Part shown: piece after piece, positions 16,801-26,128 of the stretch
How the letters are laid out: each line of letters begins with the position of its first letter
Position numbering within the stretch: position 1 is the stretch's first letter
DNA from: DASXRU01 sp036506395
GTDB lineage: Bacteria > Acidobacteriota > Blastocatellia > Pyrinomonadales > Pyrinomonadaceae
Assembly: GCA_036506395.1 (NCBI GenBank)
Contig: DASXRU010000051.1
Coordinates: forward strand, 19,763 to 83,762
Length of the DNA stretch: 64,000 nucleotides
Direction: 5' to 3'
Notes under the pieces: generated by a model
What the model was told of the DNA's origin: nothing
The model's database searches: none
Seen by the model: the letters and a program-made list of their open reading frames with translations, nothing else
Position numbers and translations under genes: made by a program

Positions 16801-19530
16801 GCTCCGATGGCGAGCTTGTCTCGCACGTTGGTGCCCTCAACGCAGAAAAGTGGAGTGATCGTATCGCTTGTTAGCGGCGAGGCCACAGTCAAACTAATCG
16901 CTTCCGGAGCTCCTGGCGAAGCGCGTTTGCACGCGCAGATGGGCCAAATGGAAGCCGAGGCAAAAGTACGTATTACTCCCGAATCCCGGCCAACGATTTT
17001 GGTTGGGCTGGCAGAGATGACCATCGGCCAATCGGTGCCCGAGATCAATTTGCGCGGAGAACAAGGCAATTACCGCAGCCGCCTCAGTTTCTTTTTCAGC
17101 GGACGTATCTGGAAGCAAAATCTTCTGACTATTGCCTACGATTCACAGCGTCCTATCAACCGCACCGCCGGACGCGATCGGCTCTTCCAACTTGACCCAT
17201 TGGATCGCGTCTATCCATTGTTCGGTGATTCTTCAACGCGGTATGAAGCAGCCCAGTCGAATTCCAAGCTTTACGCCCGATTGGATCACAAGCGCTCCTA
17301 TGCGATGTTTGGTGATCTTGATGCCGATATGGAGAACCTGCCGTTGACTGGCTACGCGCGAAAGCTTACGGGCGTCAAAGTGCATCTGGAAAATTCGCAA
17401 GGTGATTTTGTAACTGTTACCGGCGCTCGTCCGGATACGGCCTTTGCGCGCGACGTATTTCCCGCGGATGGCTTTGGGTTATTGCGCCTTTCGCACGGAG
17501 AAATATTGCCGGGCTCTGAAAATGTCACGCTCGAGGTGCGCGATCGGCGTAATCCCGAAATCATCCTCTCGCGCGAAACCCTCGCTCGCTCGGTTGATTA
17601 CAATTTGGATCCAGTGACTGGCGACCTCTTCTTCCTGCGATATATTTCAGCTTTCGACTTCGATCTGAACCTGACGCAGTTGGTGGTCACCTACGAACAC
17701 CGCGCCGACTCGCTTTCCAGCGCTATGTACACCGCCCGCGCGAAAAAGAATTTCACCGGACTGGGATTGCAGTTGGGTTTCGCCGGCGTGATGCAGCGGC
17801 AGCAGGATTCCGGCTCTTTCATTTTGGCTGGATTTGATGGCGAAAAGACCTTGCCCCTGAAGGGAAAGCTTCGCTTCGCCTTTGCGCGCAGTCAGGGCGA
17901 GATTATGGGAAGCGGGAACTCCTTCGAGTCCGTTGACAGCCAGCATAACGGCTCAGCCTATCAACTGGAACTCAATCAGCCCCTACCCTTTTACCAGGGA
18001 GTGGCGCGGGCGCGTTATTCTTACGCTTCAGCCGGCTTCTTTAATCCGTTTGGAGCCACTGTCACCCCAGGTTCCCGTCGTGGCGAAGTTGCAATTGATT
18101 TGAAACCGCGGGCGTCCTCGATCCTGCACTTAGGTGTTACGGATGAGCGCAATCACACTGCGACCGTCGATAACCATCGGCTGACATTCTCCGCTGGTTG
18201 GGACCAGATAATTCACGAGCGCGTCCGCATTCATCTGGGTTATGACCACCGCAACTTCAGCGATGACGTCTCAGGGCGCACCACCGACTCGAATCTTATT
18301 ACCGCCTCCGCCGATGTGAAGTTAACTGACAAACTACAGTTCGCGGTCAAGCGCGAACAGAACCTGGGCGATGCTGATCCAACTTACCCGGACCAGACGA
18401 CTCTTGCGGCCACTTATCAAGTCAACAAATGGGCCAAGGTGTTTTTCACCCAACGTCTGGCCTCGGCGGTGATCACGCCTATTGCGGATTTCTCACGAAC
18501 TGGAGCAGGGTTTACTTCGACCGGAGCTCGTCACGAAACCGCGTTCGGGGTTGAAACGCGGGTGGGAAGGTTCACTTCGATGGTTGGCCGTTATCAACTC
18601 GAGAACGGGATTAACGGAACCGACAGCTTTGCTGTTATCGGTTTGCAGAATCGCCTCCCTATGACGAAACAGCTCTCGCTCGAGCTTGGCTTTGAGCGGG
18701 GCTTTCATCTCGCGGGCAACGGGCAGAGTTTCAACAGTGCCACGGTTGGCCTGGGCTGGCAACCAAATGACGAGTTCCGCGCTTCCGCCCGGTATCAGTT
18801 CCGCGATCGGGCAGGCATGGGCCAGATCATCGCCCTGGGCGCAGCGGGTCGCATCAGCGAAGGTATTACGGCCCTCTCGCGCTTCCAATGGTCGCGCACA
18901 GGCTTCGAAGGCCATAACGGTTCATCACTGGAAGGAATGGCCGCTCTCGCGATTCGCCCGATCACGTCGGATCGCATGGGGCTACTTTTTAGTTTTAATC
19001 ATCGGTCGCTGGTTCAGGACGGAACAAGCGGATCAGCATCGCCGCAAACACGCGATCGCACTGATTCACTGTCCAGTGACGGTTATTTTCAAGCGACAAA
19101 AAGGCTGGAGCTTTACGGTCGAGTCGCGCTACGATTCACCGCCAATGGACAAGCGAATATGCCTTTTGTGTCAACCTTAACCTATCTGACGCAGGCCCGC
19201 GCGCAATATCGGCTGACGCGCCAGTTTGATTGGGCAGGGGAAATGCGGCTCATGATTCAACCCTCTTCAAGTACGCAACGGACTTCCTATGGCACTGAAC
19301 TAGGCTGGTGGGCGTTGCCGGATTTGCGACTGGGAGTTGGCTACAACTTTGCTATGGCGACCGAACCCGCGGGTAGCTCTCCAATCGGGCCGCGGCGTGG
19401 CTTCTATTTCACAATTACTTCGAAACTCTCGAACCTGTTCGATCTCTTCGGCACTGCCAAGGATGGATTCGTAGGAGCCGGCAATGACCAGTCCCCCACG
19501 TTCGACAAGTCAAAACCCATTGGGAATTAG
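13882..19530 (+). CDS. giant outer-membrane protein: DUF11 and Ig-like domains plus C-terminal beta-barrel
   Basis: An 1882-residue protein. Residues 1-31 form a signal peptide. Residues about 32-200 are the module shared with the preceding gene product (GTVIANRAEATYRDDEG, LVVTPDE, FRVCNTGNTTD). DUF11-type domains lie near 215-345 and 495-625 (GLELSKAADRPRAEIGDAIA). Next is an SdrD/Cna-B-like domain at 635-700 (GRVFVDTNRNGKFDHEDKPM, then DSEGLYNIPSL), an Ig-like segment at 800-895, and an invasin-type Ig domain at 897-1030 (ITPEKTEIQANGQDSTTLRV, YDQWGNPA). From about 1060 to the end the sequence alternates hydrophobic and polar residues with many aromatic-ended strands and short turns, as expected of a large outer-membrane beta-barrel. 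It could be the anchor or export channel for the neighbouring secreted DUF11 proteins. Domain calls are firm; the role is inference. Confidence 0.85.
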   Translation: MLNAFSSRTFVIVLLCVLLAGHVAGLVAFASESGTAGTVIANRAEATYRDDEGTTYAAVSETVTVTILSVSSLVVTPDETESSASVGPQEHITRLFRVCNTGNTTDHYTITRAEVNAPAALTNLYFDNDASGTVTSADALVSVNGSPSPDVLPGACIGVLAIVDTNDSPANSNLIIRLAARSNVLDSANGRAEDEGTIINAVGSAARLASPVDSNLPPLKTVNGSGQAVVTAGTPFTYTIAFRNYGDTAARGVVCIDDLPTELEYVASSLSLDNRNISDAEDADEGSVQGHRVMVQLPQVSPGQVVTISFRARLIGSVPGGAGITNFANLTGQNLAPVTSSTAIVVIDPFGTVFAGRAGSAAPIAGAQVQILLDQDGTRALSIPPGVGFSPNAENINPFTSDGQGHFSFALQSDQLGSELSPALYFMKVTAQAYSARMLQITVQRKQTGLFTLTVHALDGQPLARAGGFDLVRENVRIEDLAALALNIPMFEPYGLELSKAADRPRAEIGDAIAYRLEIHNPTAAPVSDVVVHDRLPASFHYVPGTGRLTRGSTEQPIEPEIAGDEIVFHIGEIGPGESARLLYRARVGANAHEGEQENVAIAAGMFPNGELQQTQPARASVIIGSGVFSTRQIILGRVFVDTNRNGKFDHEDKPMPGVRLYLNSGQSVVTDSEGLYNIPSLGDGPQVLSLDPISLPDRYSLADGGTRAGRSWTRLLRTPLGGGALLRQNFILMPSTEKGHPVSPASAKAKDSIATPSGTGKSPVAVANAEESKTASNNLPTAAGRYEFVTTESVDPVPPGEVKVLSPAANEVVLSAAMQLDARVALNWKVRLEVNGRIISEKSIGTTREDQKNSVSTYTYVGIELRPGPNSVRATAIGPDGTEGHNLELTVLGRGPVQRLEITPEKTEIQANGQDSTTLRVRAYDQWGNPAIDDQVALESSAGQLLRIDEKTGETRPVEQDNIATNSGSQSPAPMASLSRTLVPSTQKSGVIVSLVSGEATVKLIASGAPGEARLHAQMGQMEAEAKVRITPESRPTILVGLAEMTIGQSVPEINLRGEQGNYRSRLSFFFSGRIWKQNLLTIAYDSQRPINRTAGRDRLFQLDPLDRVYPLFGDSSTRYEAAQSNSKLYARLDHKRSYAMFGDLDADMENLPLTGYARKLTGVKVHLENSQGDFVTVTGARPDTAFARDVFPADGFGLLRLSHGEILPGSENVTLEVRDRRNPEIILSRETLARSVDYNLDPVTGDLFFLRYISAFDFDLNLTQLVVTYEHRADSLSSAMYTARAKKNFTGLGLQLGFAGVMQRQQDSGSFILAGFDGEKTLPLKGKLRFAFARSQGEIMGSGNSFESVDSQHNGSAYQLELNQPLPFYQGVARARYSYASAGFFNPFGATVTPGSRRGEVAIDLKPRASSILHLGVTDERNHTATVDNHRLTFSAGWDQIIHERVRIHLGYDHRNFSDDVSGRTTDSNLITASADVKLTDKLQFAVKREQNLGDADPTYPDQTTLAATYQVNKWAKVFFTQRLASAVITPIADFSRTGAGFTSTGARHETAFGVETRVGRFTSMVGRYQLENGINGTDSFAVIGLQNRLPMTKQLSLELGFERGFHLAGNGQSFNSATVGLGWQPNDEFRASARYQFRDRAGMGQIIALGAAGRISEGITALSRFQWSRTGFEGHNGSSLEGMAALAIRPITSDRMGLLFSFNHRSLVQDGTSGSASPQTRDRTDSLSSDGYFQATKRLELYGRVALRFTANGQANMPFVSTLTYLTQARAQYRLTRQFDWAGEMRLMIQPSSSTQRTSYGTELGWWALPDLRLGVGYNFAMATEPAGSSPIGPRRGFYFTITSKLSNLFDLFGTAKDGFVGAGNDQSPTFDKSKPIGN

Positions 19531-19574
19531 TCGTGATTCGCAGCACGTAAGGGGAAGTCGCCGGAAACATTTCA

Positions 19575-22500
19575 TTGAACGTTCTGAAACCACAGGCAGC
19601 CAAATCTTCAAGTAGCAGCGCAAGTGCATTCATTGTGAAAGCCTCGCTGCTGCTGCTGTTTTTTGGATTCTGGGGTGTCCAAACCGCCTACGCTGGCCTA
19701 ACTATACAACCCACCACCTGGAACGTTATCGGTCTCGATAGCAATAACGTAAATTCCGGCCCAAATACTTTTCAAGTAGGCGCCCGCGTTTGCAATACCG
19801 GTGGTGCCGCAGTGACGAACGTTTCCGGCACCTTCGTCTGGGATAGCGTAAATGCTTTCATCAACCTCAGTGGTCCAAGCACCATAAACGTCCCGTCGCT
19901 GGCCGCCGGCAGTTGTGTCGATTTTTATTATACGGTTGTTGTTACCCGAAGCACCCTGGCCTATAACACAACGCGGCGATATCACATTACCGTGTCCGGA
20001 GACAGCGTGGCTTCTGTCAGCACCCCGACTCCACGGGAACTGTACGTCGAAAAACTCATTTCGCAGAACCGGAATTCCGTAAATTCCATTACCGGGCCAT
20101 CCACAGTCTACGTAGGCCAGACTTACACCTATACTGTGAACGCAAGTACCGCGACCGGCGGATATGCGCAGCTGGAAGCATTTCTGGATCTGTCGAATAT
20201 TATCTTTCAGGTGCAGTCCATCGCAACGACCTACACCGCACCCGCTGGGGGAACTAATGACAAGTTTTATGCCGATGCTTGCGGCTGGGATAACAACCCT
20301 CTAAGTGGGACGTACAGAAGTTGTATCGGTCCGGCAAATTATCCCGGGGGCAAAGCCGGCGGAACTGTTGTTACTACTTATACCGTGAAGGTGCTATCAA
20401 CCGGCAACACTACGGCCGGCACTTTGATCATGGACTTTTCCGGCAGCAGTTATCATTACAACAGCGACTACGGAGTCCTGACAATTAGCAGCACGGCGCT
20501 TCCGCCACCCCTGACTCTAAGCAAGATCGCCAATCCAACAACAGCAGCGGCCGGGGCGACGGTCACTTATACTCTCCGCGTAGCCAATACTGGCCCAGTC
20601 AATTATACGCTCACAGACTTTGTTGATACGCCGCCCACCAGCCCCGCCTCTCCGACCTATGTCTCCGGCTCTTCCTATTTCAACGGCGTCTCAATTCCCA
20701 ACCCGGTGACGTCAGGCTCAACGCGCACATGGACCGGCAGTTTTCTCATTCCCGCTGGACAGACCAGAGATCTTACTTATCAACTCGTCATGCCCGACAC
20801 ACCGGGCACTTATGTCAACACAGCGATTGCTCATTTTAATGAATTTCAAATCGACACGACTGAGATTACCACCGATAACGCTCCGGCGACTTCCAGTGTA
20901 ACTGTTCCGCCACCTGACATGACCATTGCCAAGTCGCATAGTGGCAACTTCACTCAGGGACAAAGCGGCGCCACTTACTCCATCACCGCGGCCAACTCCG
21001 GTTCCGCTTCGACCAGCGGTACCGTAACTGTCACCGACACTCTTCCCGCCGGCCTGACAGCCACCGCCATCAGCGGCACGGGCTGGAGCTGCGTGCTTGG
21101 CACGCTCACTTGCACTCGCAGCGATGCGCTTGCTGCCGGCTTAAGTTACCCGGCCATCACTCTTACCGTTGATGTGGCCAATAATGCTGCCGCCAGCGTC
21201 ACCAATACAGCTAACGTCTCCGGTGGTGGCCAGACCAACACCGCTAACGATTCGGCAACTGATCCGACTACAGTTAACCAACTACCCGACCTGACCATCG
21301 CGAAGTCACACAGCGGCAATTTCACTCAGGGACAAGTCGGGGCTACCTACTCCATCACCGCCACTAACTCCGGCTTTGCTGCCACCAGCGGCGTCGTCAC
21401 TGTCACCGACACTTTGCCGGCCGGGCTGACCGCCACTGCCATCAGCGGCACCGGATGGACCTGCGTCCTCGGCACGCTCACCTGCACTCGCAGCGATGCA
21501 CTTGCTGCCGGCTCCAGTTATCCAGCCATCACCCTTACCGTTGATGTGGCGAATAATGCTGCCGCCAGTGTCACTAATTCAGTTTCCATCTCCGGCGGCG
21601 GCCAGACCAATACTGCGAATGACACGGCAACCGACCCGACTACTGTTAACCAACTACCAGATCTGACCATCGCCAAGTCGCACAGTGGCAACTTCACCCA
21701 GGGACAGGTCGGCGCCACTTACTCGATCACCGCGACTAACTCCGGCTTTGCTGCCACCAGCGGTGTCGTCACCGTAACAGATACTTTGCCGGCAGGGCTG
21801 ACCGCCACCGCCATCAGCGGCACCGGATGGACCTGCGTCCTCGGCACGCTCACCTGCACTCGCAGCGATGCACTTGCTGCCGGCTCCAGTTATCCGGCTA
21901 TTACCGTCACGGTGAACGTCGCCAATAACGCTGCCGCCAGTGTCACCAATACAGTTTCCATCTCCGGTGGGGGCCAGACCAATACTGCCAACGACTCGGC
22001 CACTGATCCGACAACCATTAACCAGTTACCAGATCTGACCATCGCCAAGTCGCATAGTGGCAACTTCACTCAGGGACAAGTCGGCGCTACTTATACGATC
22101 ACCGCCACCAACTCCGGCTTCGCCATCACTAGCGGCGTCGTGACCGTCACCGACACTTTGCCGGCAGGGTTAACAGCTACGGGGATCAGCGGCTCAGGCT
22201 GGACCTGCGTGCTGGGAACTCTCACCTGTACCCGTAACGACGGACTCGCTGCCGGCGCCAGCTATCCGGCTATCACTCTTACTGTTGATGTGGCGCTTAC
22301 CGCACCGAATAACGTTACGAATTCCGCGACCGTTTCCGGCGGAGGAGAAACTAACACCTCTAACAATGCCGTCAGCGATCCAACCACGATTAACACCGCG
22401 CCTCCCAATGTTGACCTGGTCAAAAGCGTTAATCCAAGTGGCACACAGCTCCCCGGCACTGATCTGGTGTACACGATCATTTACACAAACACCGGCGGGC

Positions 22501-22814
22501 AGCCCGCGACCAATTTCATTGTGGTCGATCCTAATTTACTGAACGCAGATCCCCTCGAAAGGGTCTTGCACAACGTCGACTTTAAGGTTGGATCGTCAAC
22601 CAGTAGCCCCGGCACAACCGGTTTAGTTGCGGCCTTCGAATACTCAAACGACGGCGGAACGACGTGGACCTACGTGCCCGTCAGCGCAGGAGGCGGCGCG
22701 CCTGCCGGCTACGATCGCAACGTCACAAACGTCAGATGGTCTTTTACGGGAAATCTCAGCCAAACCACCCCGAACAATACCGGCAGCGTCGGCTTCACCG
22801 TGCGCATACGTTAG
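19575..22814 (+). CDS. secreted DUF11 tandem-repeat surface protein
   Basis: A 1080-residue exported protein starting at TTG (no ATG lies before the signal peptide, which ends near QTAYAG). Residues about 40-310 form an N-terminal beta-rich region with VGARVCNTGGAAVTNVSGTF. A DUF11 domain follows (LTLSKIANPTTAAAGATVTY, about 315-440). Then come four nearly identical 124-residue DUF11 repeats beginning PDMTIAKSHSG or PDLTIAKSHSG, each with a conserved Cys pair (GWTCVLGTLTC) that could form a disulfide, and a last DUF11 domain (VDLVKSVNPSGTQL). There is no barrel, sortase or lipid anchor. It starts 45 bp after the giant barrel gene and is likely co-transcribed. It is probably an elongated adhesive or fibre protein; the function is not known. 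Confidence 0.82.
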   Translation: MNVLKPQAAKSSSSSASAFIVKASLLLLFFGFWGVQTAYAGLTIQPTTWNVIGLDSNNVNSGPNTFQVGARVCNTGGAAVTNVSGTFVWDSVNAFINLSGPSTINVPSLAAGSCVDFYYTVVVTRSTLAYNTTRRYHITVSGDSVASVSTPTPRELYVEKLISQNRNSVNSITGPSTVYVGQTYTYTVNASTATGGYAQLEAFLDLSNIIFQVQSIATTYTAPAGGTNDKFYADACGWDNNPLSGTYRSCIGPANYPGGKAGGTVVTTYTVKVLSTGNTTAGTLIMDFSGSSYHYNSDYGVLTISSTALPPPLTLSKIANPTTAAAGATVTYTLRVANTGPVNYTLTDFVDTPPTSPASPTYVSGSSYFNGVSIPNPVTSGSTRTWTGSFLIPAGQTRDLTYQLVMPDTPGTYVNTAIAHFNEFQIDTTEITTDNAPATSSVTVPPPDMTIAKSHSGNFTQGQSGATYSITAANSGSASTSGTVTVTDTLPAGLTATAISGTGWSCVLGTLTCTRSDALAAGLSYPAITLTVDVANNAAASVTNTANVSGGGQTNTANDSATDPTTVNQLPDLTIAKSHSGNFTQGQVGATYSITATNSGFAATSGVVTVTDTLPAGLTATAISGTGWTCVLGTLTCTRSDALAAGSSYPAITLTVDVANNAAASVTNSVSISGGGQTNTANDTATDPTTVNQLPDLTIAKSHSGNFTQGQVGATYSITATNSGFAATSGVVTVTDTLPAGLTATAISGTGWTCVLGTLTCTRSDALAAGSSYPAITVTVNVANNAAASVTNTVSISGGGQTNTANDSATDPTTINQLPDLTIAKSHSGNFTQGQVGATYTITATNSGFAITSGVVTVTDTLPAGLTATGISGSGWTCVLGTLTCTRNDGLAAGASYPAITLTVDVALTAPNNVTNSATVSGGGETNTSNNAVSDPTTINTAPPNVDLVKSVNPSGTQLPGTDLVYTIIYTNTGGQPATNFIVVDPNLLNADPLERVLHNVDFKVGSSTSSPGTTGLVAAFEYSNDGGTTWTYVPVSAGGGAPAGYDRNVTNVRWSFTGNLSQTTPNNTGSVGFTVRIR
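20913..22400 (+). repeat. four tandem 372-bp coding repeats
   Basis: Units begin at 20913, 21285, 21657 and 22029, each exactly 372 bp (124 codons). Units 2 and 3 are the closest at DNA level; unit 4 has drifted most near its end. The equal length and close identity point to recent unequal crossing-over or gene conversion inside the DUF11 surface protein gene. Confidence 0.93.
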
Positions 22815-22956
22815 ATCAAAAACCAACTTCGTTTCATAAGCGCTCCGTATTCGATCCAGCCTGATCAGCCTTACGAATACGAAGTCGCGGTGTGGTGGTG
22901 TATCATCATCTCACTCGGTGCGATTAACAGAATTCCCTTCGCGCCGACATCTCAAA

Positions 22957-25923
22957 ATGATGGCGGCAAAGCTGGAACTGACGAGCGATTTAGACGACGG
23001 AATCATTGCGGACTTAAGCGCTATAGTCGGCCGCACAAATGTGCTCGCCGCGCCCGACGAATTACTGGTTTATGAGTGCGATGGGCTGCCGCAACACAAG
23101 CATCCGCCGCGCGCCGTCGTTTTCCCAGAATCAACAGAACAAGTCTCTGACGTTTTGAAGTTGCTCGCGCGCAAGTCCATTTCGTTCGCCCCGCGCGGCG
23201 CTGGCACAGGCTTGTCAGGCGGAGCTCTTGCGGTCCATCGCGGCGTTGTAATTGAACTGGCGCGCATGCGCAAGATACTGAATATCGACACGGAGAATCG
23301 TCTTGCGGTGGTGCAAACTGGATTGGTTAATGCCCACTTGTCGCGGGCCCTGGCTCCCCATGGCCTCTACTATGTTCCCGATCCTTCGAGCCAACCTGCG
23401 TGCACCATCGGCGGTAACATGGCCGAGAACGCCGGCGGCATTCACTGTTTGAAGTACGGCACGACCACTGATCATGTGCTCGGCGCCCGGGTAGTCCTCT
23501 CTGACGGGCAAATCATCGAACTCGGAGGCAGCGGCGTCGATAAACCCGGATATGACTTGCTCGGTGTCTTCATTGGATCAGAAGGGACCTTTGGCATTGC
23601 TACGGAGGCGACCGTCAGGCTGTCGCCAATTCCCCAATCAGTGCGGACGCTGCTGGCTGACTTCACCGACGTTAATAATGCCAGCCGAGCCGTATCGGCA
23701 ATCATCGCGGCTGGTTTAATGCCGGCCGCGCTGGAGATGCTCGATGGCGCAATCATTCGGGCGGTGGAGGCCAGCGTCTTCGCGGCAGGCTTGCCCCAGG
23801 ACGCCGAAGCGGCGCTCCTGATTGAGCTCGACGGAATCGAAGCCGGTCTGGACCACGAAGCGGAACAGGTAGAAGCGATCTGCCGCGAACATGGGGCCCG
23901 ACAGGTTCGTCGCGCCGCTGACGAGAATGAGCGCAAGAAACTCTGGGCCGCGCGCAAAGGAGCGTTCGGGGCGGTCGGCCGCTTGTCTCCCGATGTGATG
24001 ATCCAGGATGCTGTCGTGCCTCGTTCGCGCCTGCCCGAAGTGCTGGCTGAAACCTACCGGATCAGTTCGCGATACAACTTGCTACTGGCCAATGTCTTTC
24101 ATGCCGGCGATGGGAATTTGCACCCGCTGATCTGTTTCGATGTGCGTCGCGGGGACGACCTCGAACGTGTGCGGCAAGCGGGACGCGAGATCATGGAAGC
24201 TTGCGTGCGCGCCGGAGGCTCTATTACCGGCGAGCACGGAGTCGGTCTCGACAAGAGCAGTTATCTGCCGCTGATCTTTTCCGAGGATGACATGACCGCT
24301 ATGCTGCAGGTGCGCGCTGCCTTCGATCCGTCTGGTCTTTGCAATCCCGGTAAGATAATCCCCACGCCGCGCGGCTGCGGCGAAGCGCGGGCTGTCGCCA
24401 CCGTGGAAGCAGAATCAGGATCGGGAGCTGTGGCAGTCGCGTCTTTGGCAGCTGCCGGTTCAACGAACTCAAGTTTGACGAAGCAGGAGGGACAAAGCCT
24501 TGCCGCACCGGGAAACGACAGGGCTGCTTCCGAACGCGCAATTCCGGCCGCTCAACACGGCGGCAGAAATGCGGCCATGCACGCGCGTGTCGCTACGAAG
24601 CTCAACGAAGACCGAATTGCGCAGCAACTGACACGCATTGTCGGATCGAAAAACGTGGACAAACTTTCCGCTTCTAATCTGATCGCCACATCCGGCGGGA
24701 ATATTCCTGAGGCACCGACACTGGTAGCTTCGCCGGCTTCAGAAGTAGAAGCGGCCGAAGTGATGAAGCTTGCGGCGCGCGATGCTCTCGCAGTCTTCCC
24801 CGCGGGGGCGGGGACCTGGTTAGATGTCGGCAACCCAGTGCGCGGTGGCGCCATTGTCGTCAGCACCAGCCGCATGACGCGAATCCTCAAGCACGAGCCG
24901 GCCGATTTGGTGGCGAGTGCGGAGGCTGGGGTAACGCTTGCGGCTTTCCAAAACCAGATCGCCCGCTCCCGCCAATCGTTGCCAATCGATCCGCCGGACG
25001 ATCGACAGTCGACACTCGGCGGCGTTGTGGCGACCGGGCTGGGCGGCGTACAAGCTTTCAGTTTCGGTCGGCCACGCGCGTTCGTGATCGGAATGCGTGT
25101 CGTTCTGTCTGATGGCCGCTCAATCAAAGCAGGCGGTAACGTGGTGAAGAACGTAGCAGGTTATGACCTTTGCAAACTCTTTGCGGGAAGTTACGGCACA
25201 CTTGGCTTGATTACGGAACTCACTTTCAAGTTGCGACCACTGCCTGCGCAAACTCGAACGATTATCGCCTCCTGCTCATTTGACTCCCTTCTCGTTGGCG
25301 CCCGTACTTTGCTAGCGTCACATCTGTTTCCCCAGGCGATCGAAATTCTCTCCCCGCGATTCGCCGCGCATCTGGAGGCGGGTAACAAGCATACTCTGCT
25401 GATTAAGTTTGCCGGTTCCTCCCAGTCGGTGATTCATCAGACAGCGCAGGCGCTGGCGGCACTTCGAAAAGCCGGAAACATTACCTGCTCGACCTTTGCC
25501 GGCAATGAAGAGGCTTTGTGGCAGGCCCTGGCGGCAGCACCGCTGCGCCTGAAGGATCACCTGATGTCACGGGCCAGCGTTCTACCAACCAGGCTGTCGC
25601 ACTTCCTGGCAGAACTTCTCCAGCTTGATGAAGCTTCGCATCCCCAGTTGATGTGGCAGGCTGGAATCGCCGATGGACGGGTGCGGCTGATAGCGAAGCC
25701 TCCGCTCTACTACCGGGAAGCTGTGCGCGCGCTGGAGCGCCTGAGAACAAAGGCGGAGGCGCTGGGTGGTAGTCTAATCCTGGAAAATGCTCCGTCAGAA
25801 ATAAAAGCTGAGTTTGATTCGTGGGGTGAGGCCGGTACATCTTTTGGCCTGATGAAGCGAGTGAAACAACAACTCGATCCGAACGGTGTGTTGTCGCCTG
25901 GTCGGTTCGTCGGAGGAATCTAA
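22957..25923 (+). CDS. glcD: fused glycolate oxidase subunits GlcD-GlcE (FAD-linked oxidase)
   Basis: About 988 residues. The frame opens at a GTG at 22918, but similarity begins near MAAKLELTSDLDDGII, so the ATG at 22957 is preferred. The first half (to about 470) is a full GlcD-type FAD enzyme: SFAPRGAGTGLSGGALAV (FAD-binding PP loop), SQPACTIGGNMAENAGGI, then GDGNLHPLICFD and GSITGEHGVGLDK of the C-terminal cap. A low-complexity Ala/Gly/Ser linker of about 90 residues follows. The second half is a GlcE-type domain: AVFPAGAGTWLDVG, DDRQSTLGGVVATGLGG and GGNVVKNVAGYDLCKLFAG. In E. coli these are separate proteins that, with iron-sulfur protein GlcF, oxidise glycolate to glyoxylate at the membrane. 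The glcF-like gene is 2.5 kb downstream. D-lactate or another 2-hydroxyacid is an alternative substrate. Confidence 0.88.
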   Translation: MMAAKLELTSDLDDGIIADLSAIVGRTNVLAAPDELLVYECDGLPQHKHPPRAVVFPESTEQVSDVLKLLARKSISFAPRGAGTGLSGGALAVHRGVVIELARMRKILNIDTENRLAVVQTGLVNAHLSRALAPHGLYYVPDPSSQPACTIGGNMAENAGGIHCLKYGTTTDHVLGARVVLSDGQIIELGGSGVDKPGYDLLGVFIGSEGTFGIATEATVRLSPIPQSVRTLLADFTDVNNASRAVSAIIAAGLMPAALEMLDGAIIRAVEASVFAAGLPQDAEAALLIELDGIEAGLDHEAEQVEAICREHGARQVRRAADENERKKLWAARKGAFGAVGRLSPDVMIQDAVVPRSRLPEVLAETYRISSRYNLLLANVFHAGDGNLHPLICFDVRRGDDLERVRQAGREIMEACVRAGGSITGEHGVGLDKSSYLPLIFSEDDMTAMLQVRAAFDPSGLCNPGKIIPTPRGCGEARAVATVEAESGSGAVAVASLAAAGSTNSSLTKQEGQSLAAPGNDRAASERAIPAAQHGGRNAAMHARVATKLNEDRIAQQLTRIVGSKNVDKLSASNLIATSGGNIPEAPTLVASPASEVEAAEVMKLAARDALAVFPAGAGTWLDVGNPVRGGAIVVSTSRMTRILKHEPADLVASAEAGVTLAAFQNQIARSRQSLPIDPPDDRQSTLGGVVATGLGGVQAFSFGRPRAFVIGMRVVLSDGRSIKAGGNVVKNVAGYDLCKLFAGSYGTLGLITELTFKLRPLPAQTRTIIASCSFDSLLVGARTLLASHLFPQAIEILSPRFAAHLEAGNKHTLLIKFAGSSQSVIHQTAQALAALRKAGNITCSTFAGNEEALWQALAAAPLRLKDHLMSRASVLPTRLSHFLAELLQLDEASHPQLMWQAGIADGRVRLIAKPPLYYREAVRALERLRTKAEALGGSLILENAPSEIKAEFDSWGEAGTSFGLMKRVKQQLDPNGVLSPGRFVGGI

Positions 25924-25952
25924 GCTTGCTATGGTTTTCGGCTCTGCCGCTC

Positions 25953-26082
25953 GATGTGCGGAAAGGCTGTGCCTTTCCGTTGGCAATCAAATATTTGAGG
26001 AGGCTACGCCTCCGACGCGAGGCGTAGCCTCGCGAAATGGCAAAAGCAAGCACCACGGAAAGGCGTAGCCTTTCCGCACATC
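25953..26082. repeat. 130-bp nested palindromic element (REP/MITE-like)
   Basis: The outer arms are 28 bp (25953-25980 and 26055-26082). Each is itself a hairpin of the type GCGGAAAGG...CCTTTCCG, and they are inverted copies of each other with two differences. Between them sit GAGGCTACGCCTC (26000-26012) and its inverted copy GAGGCGTAGCCTC (26019-26031). The whole unit fills the gap between the GlcDE fusion gene and ggt. Such symmetric arrangements resemble REP doublets (BIMEs) or small non-autonomous mobile elements; no transposase is present in the window. Confidence 0.82.
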
Positions 26083-26128
26083 TGCGCGGCCGAGCCGCCG
26101 GAGTTAACCAACAAGCCGGAGAAGCAAG

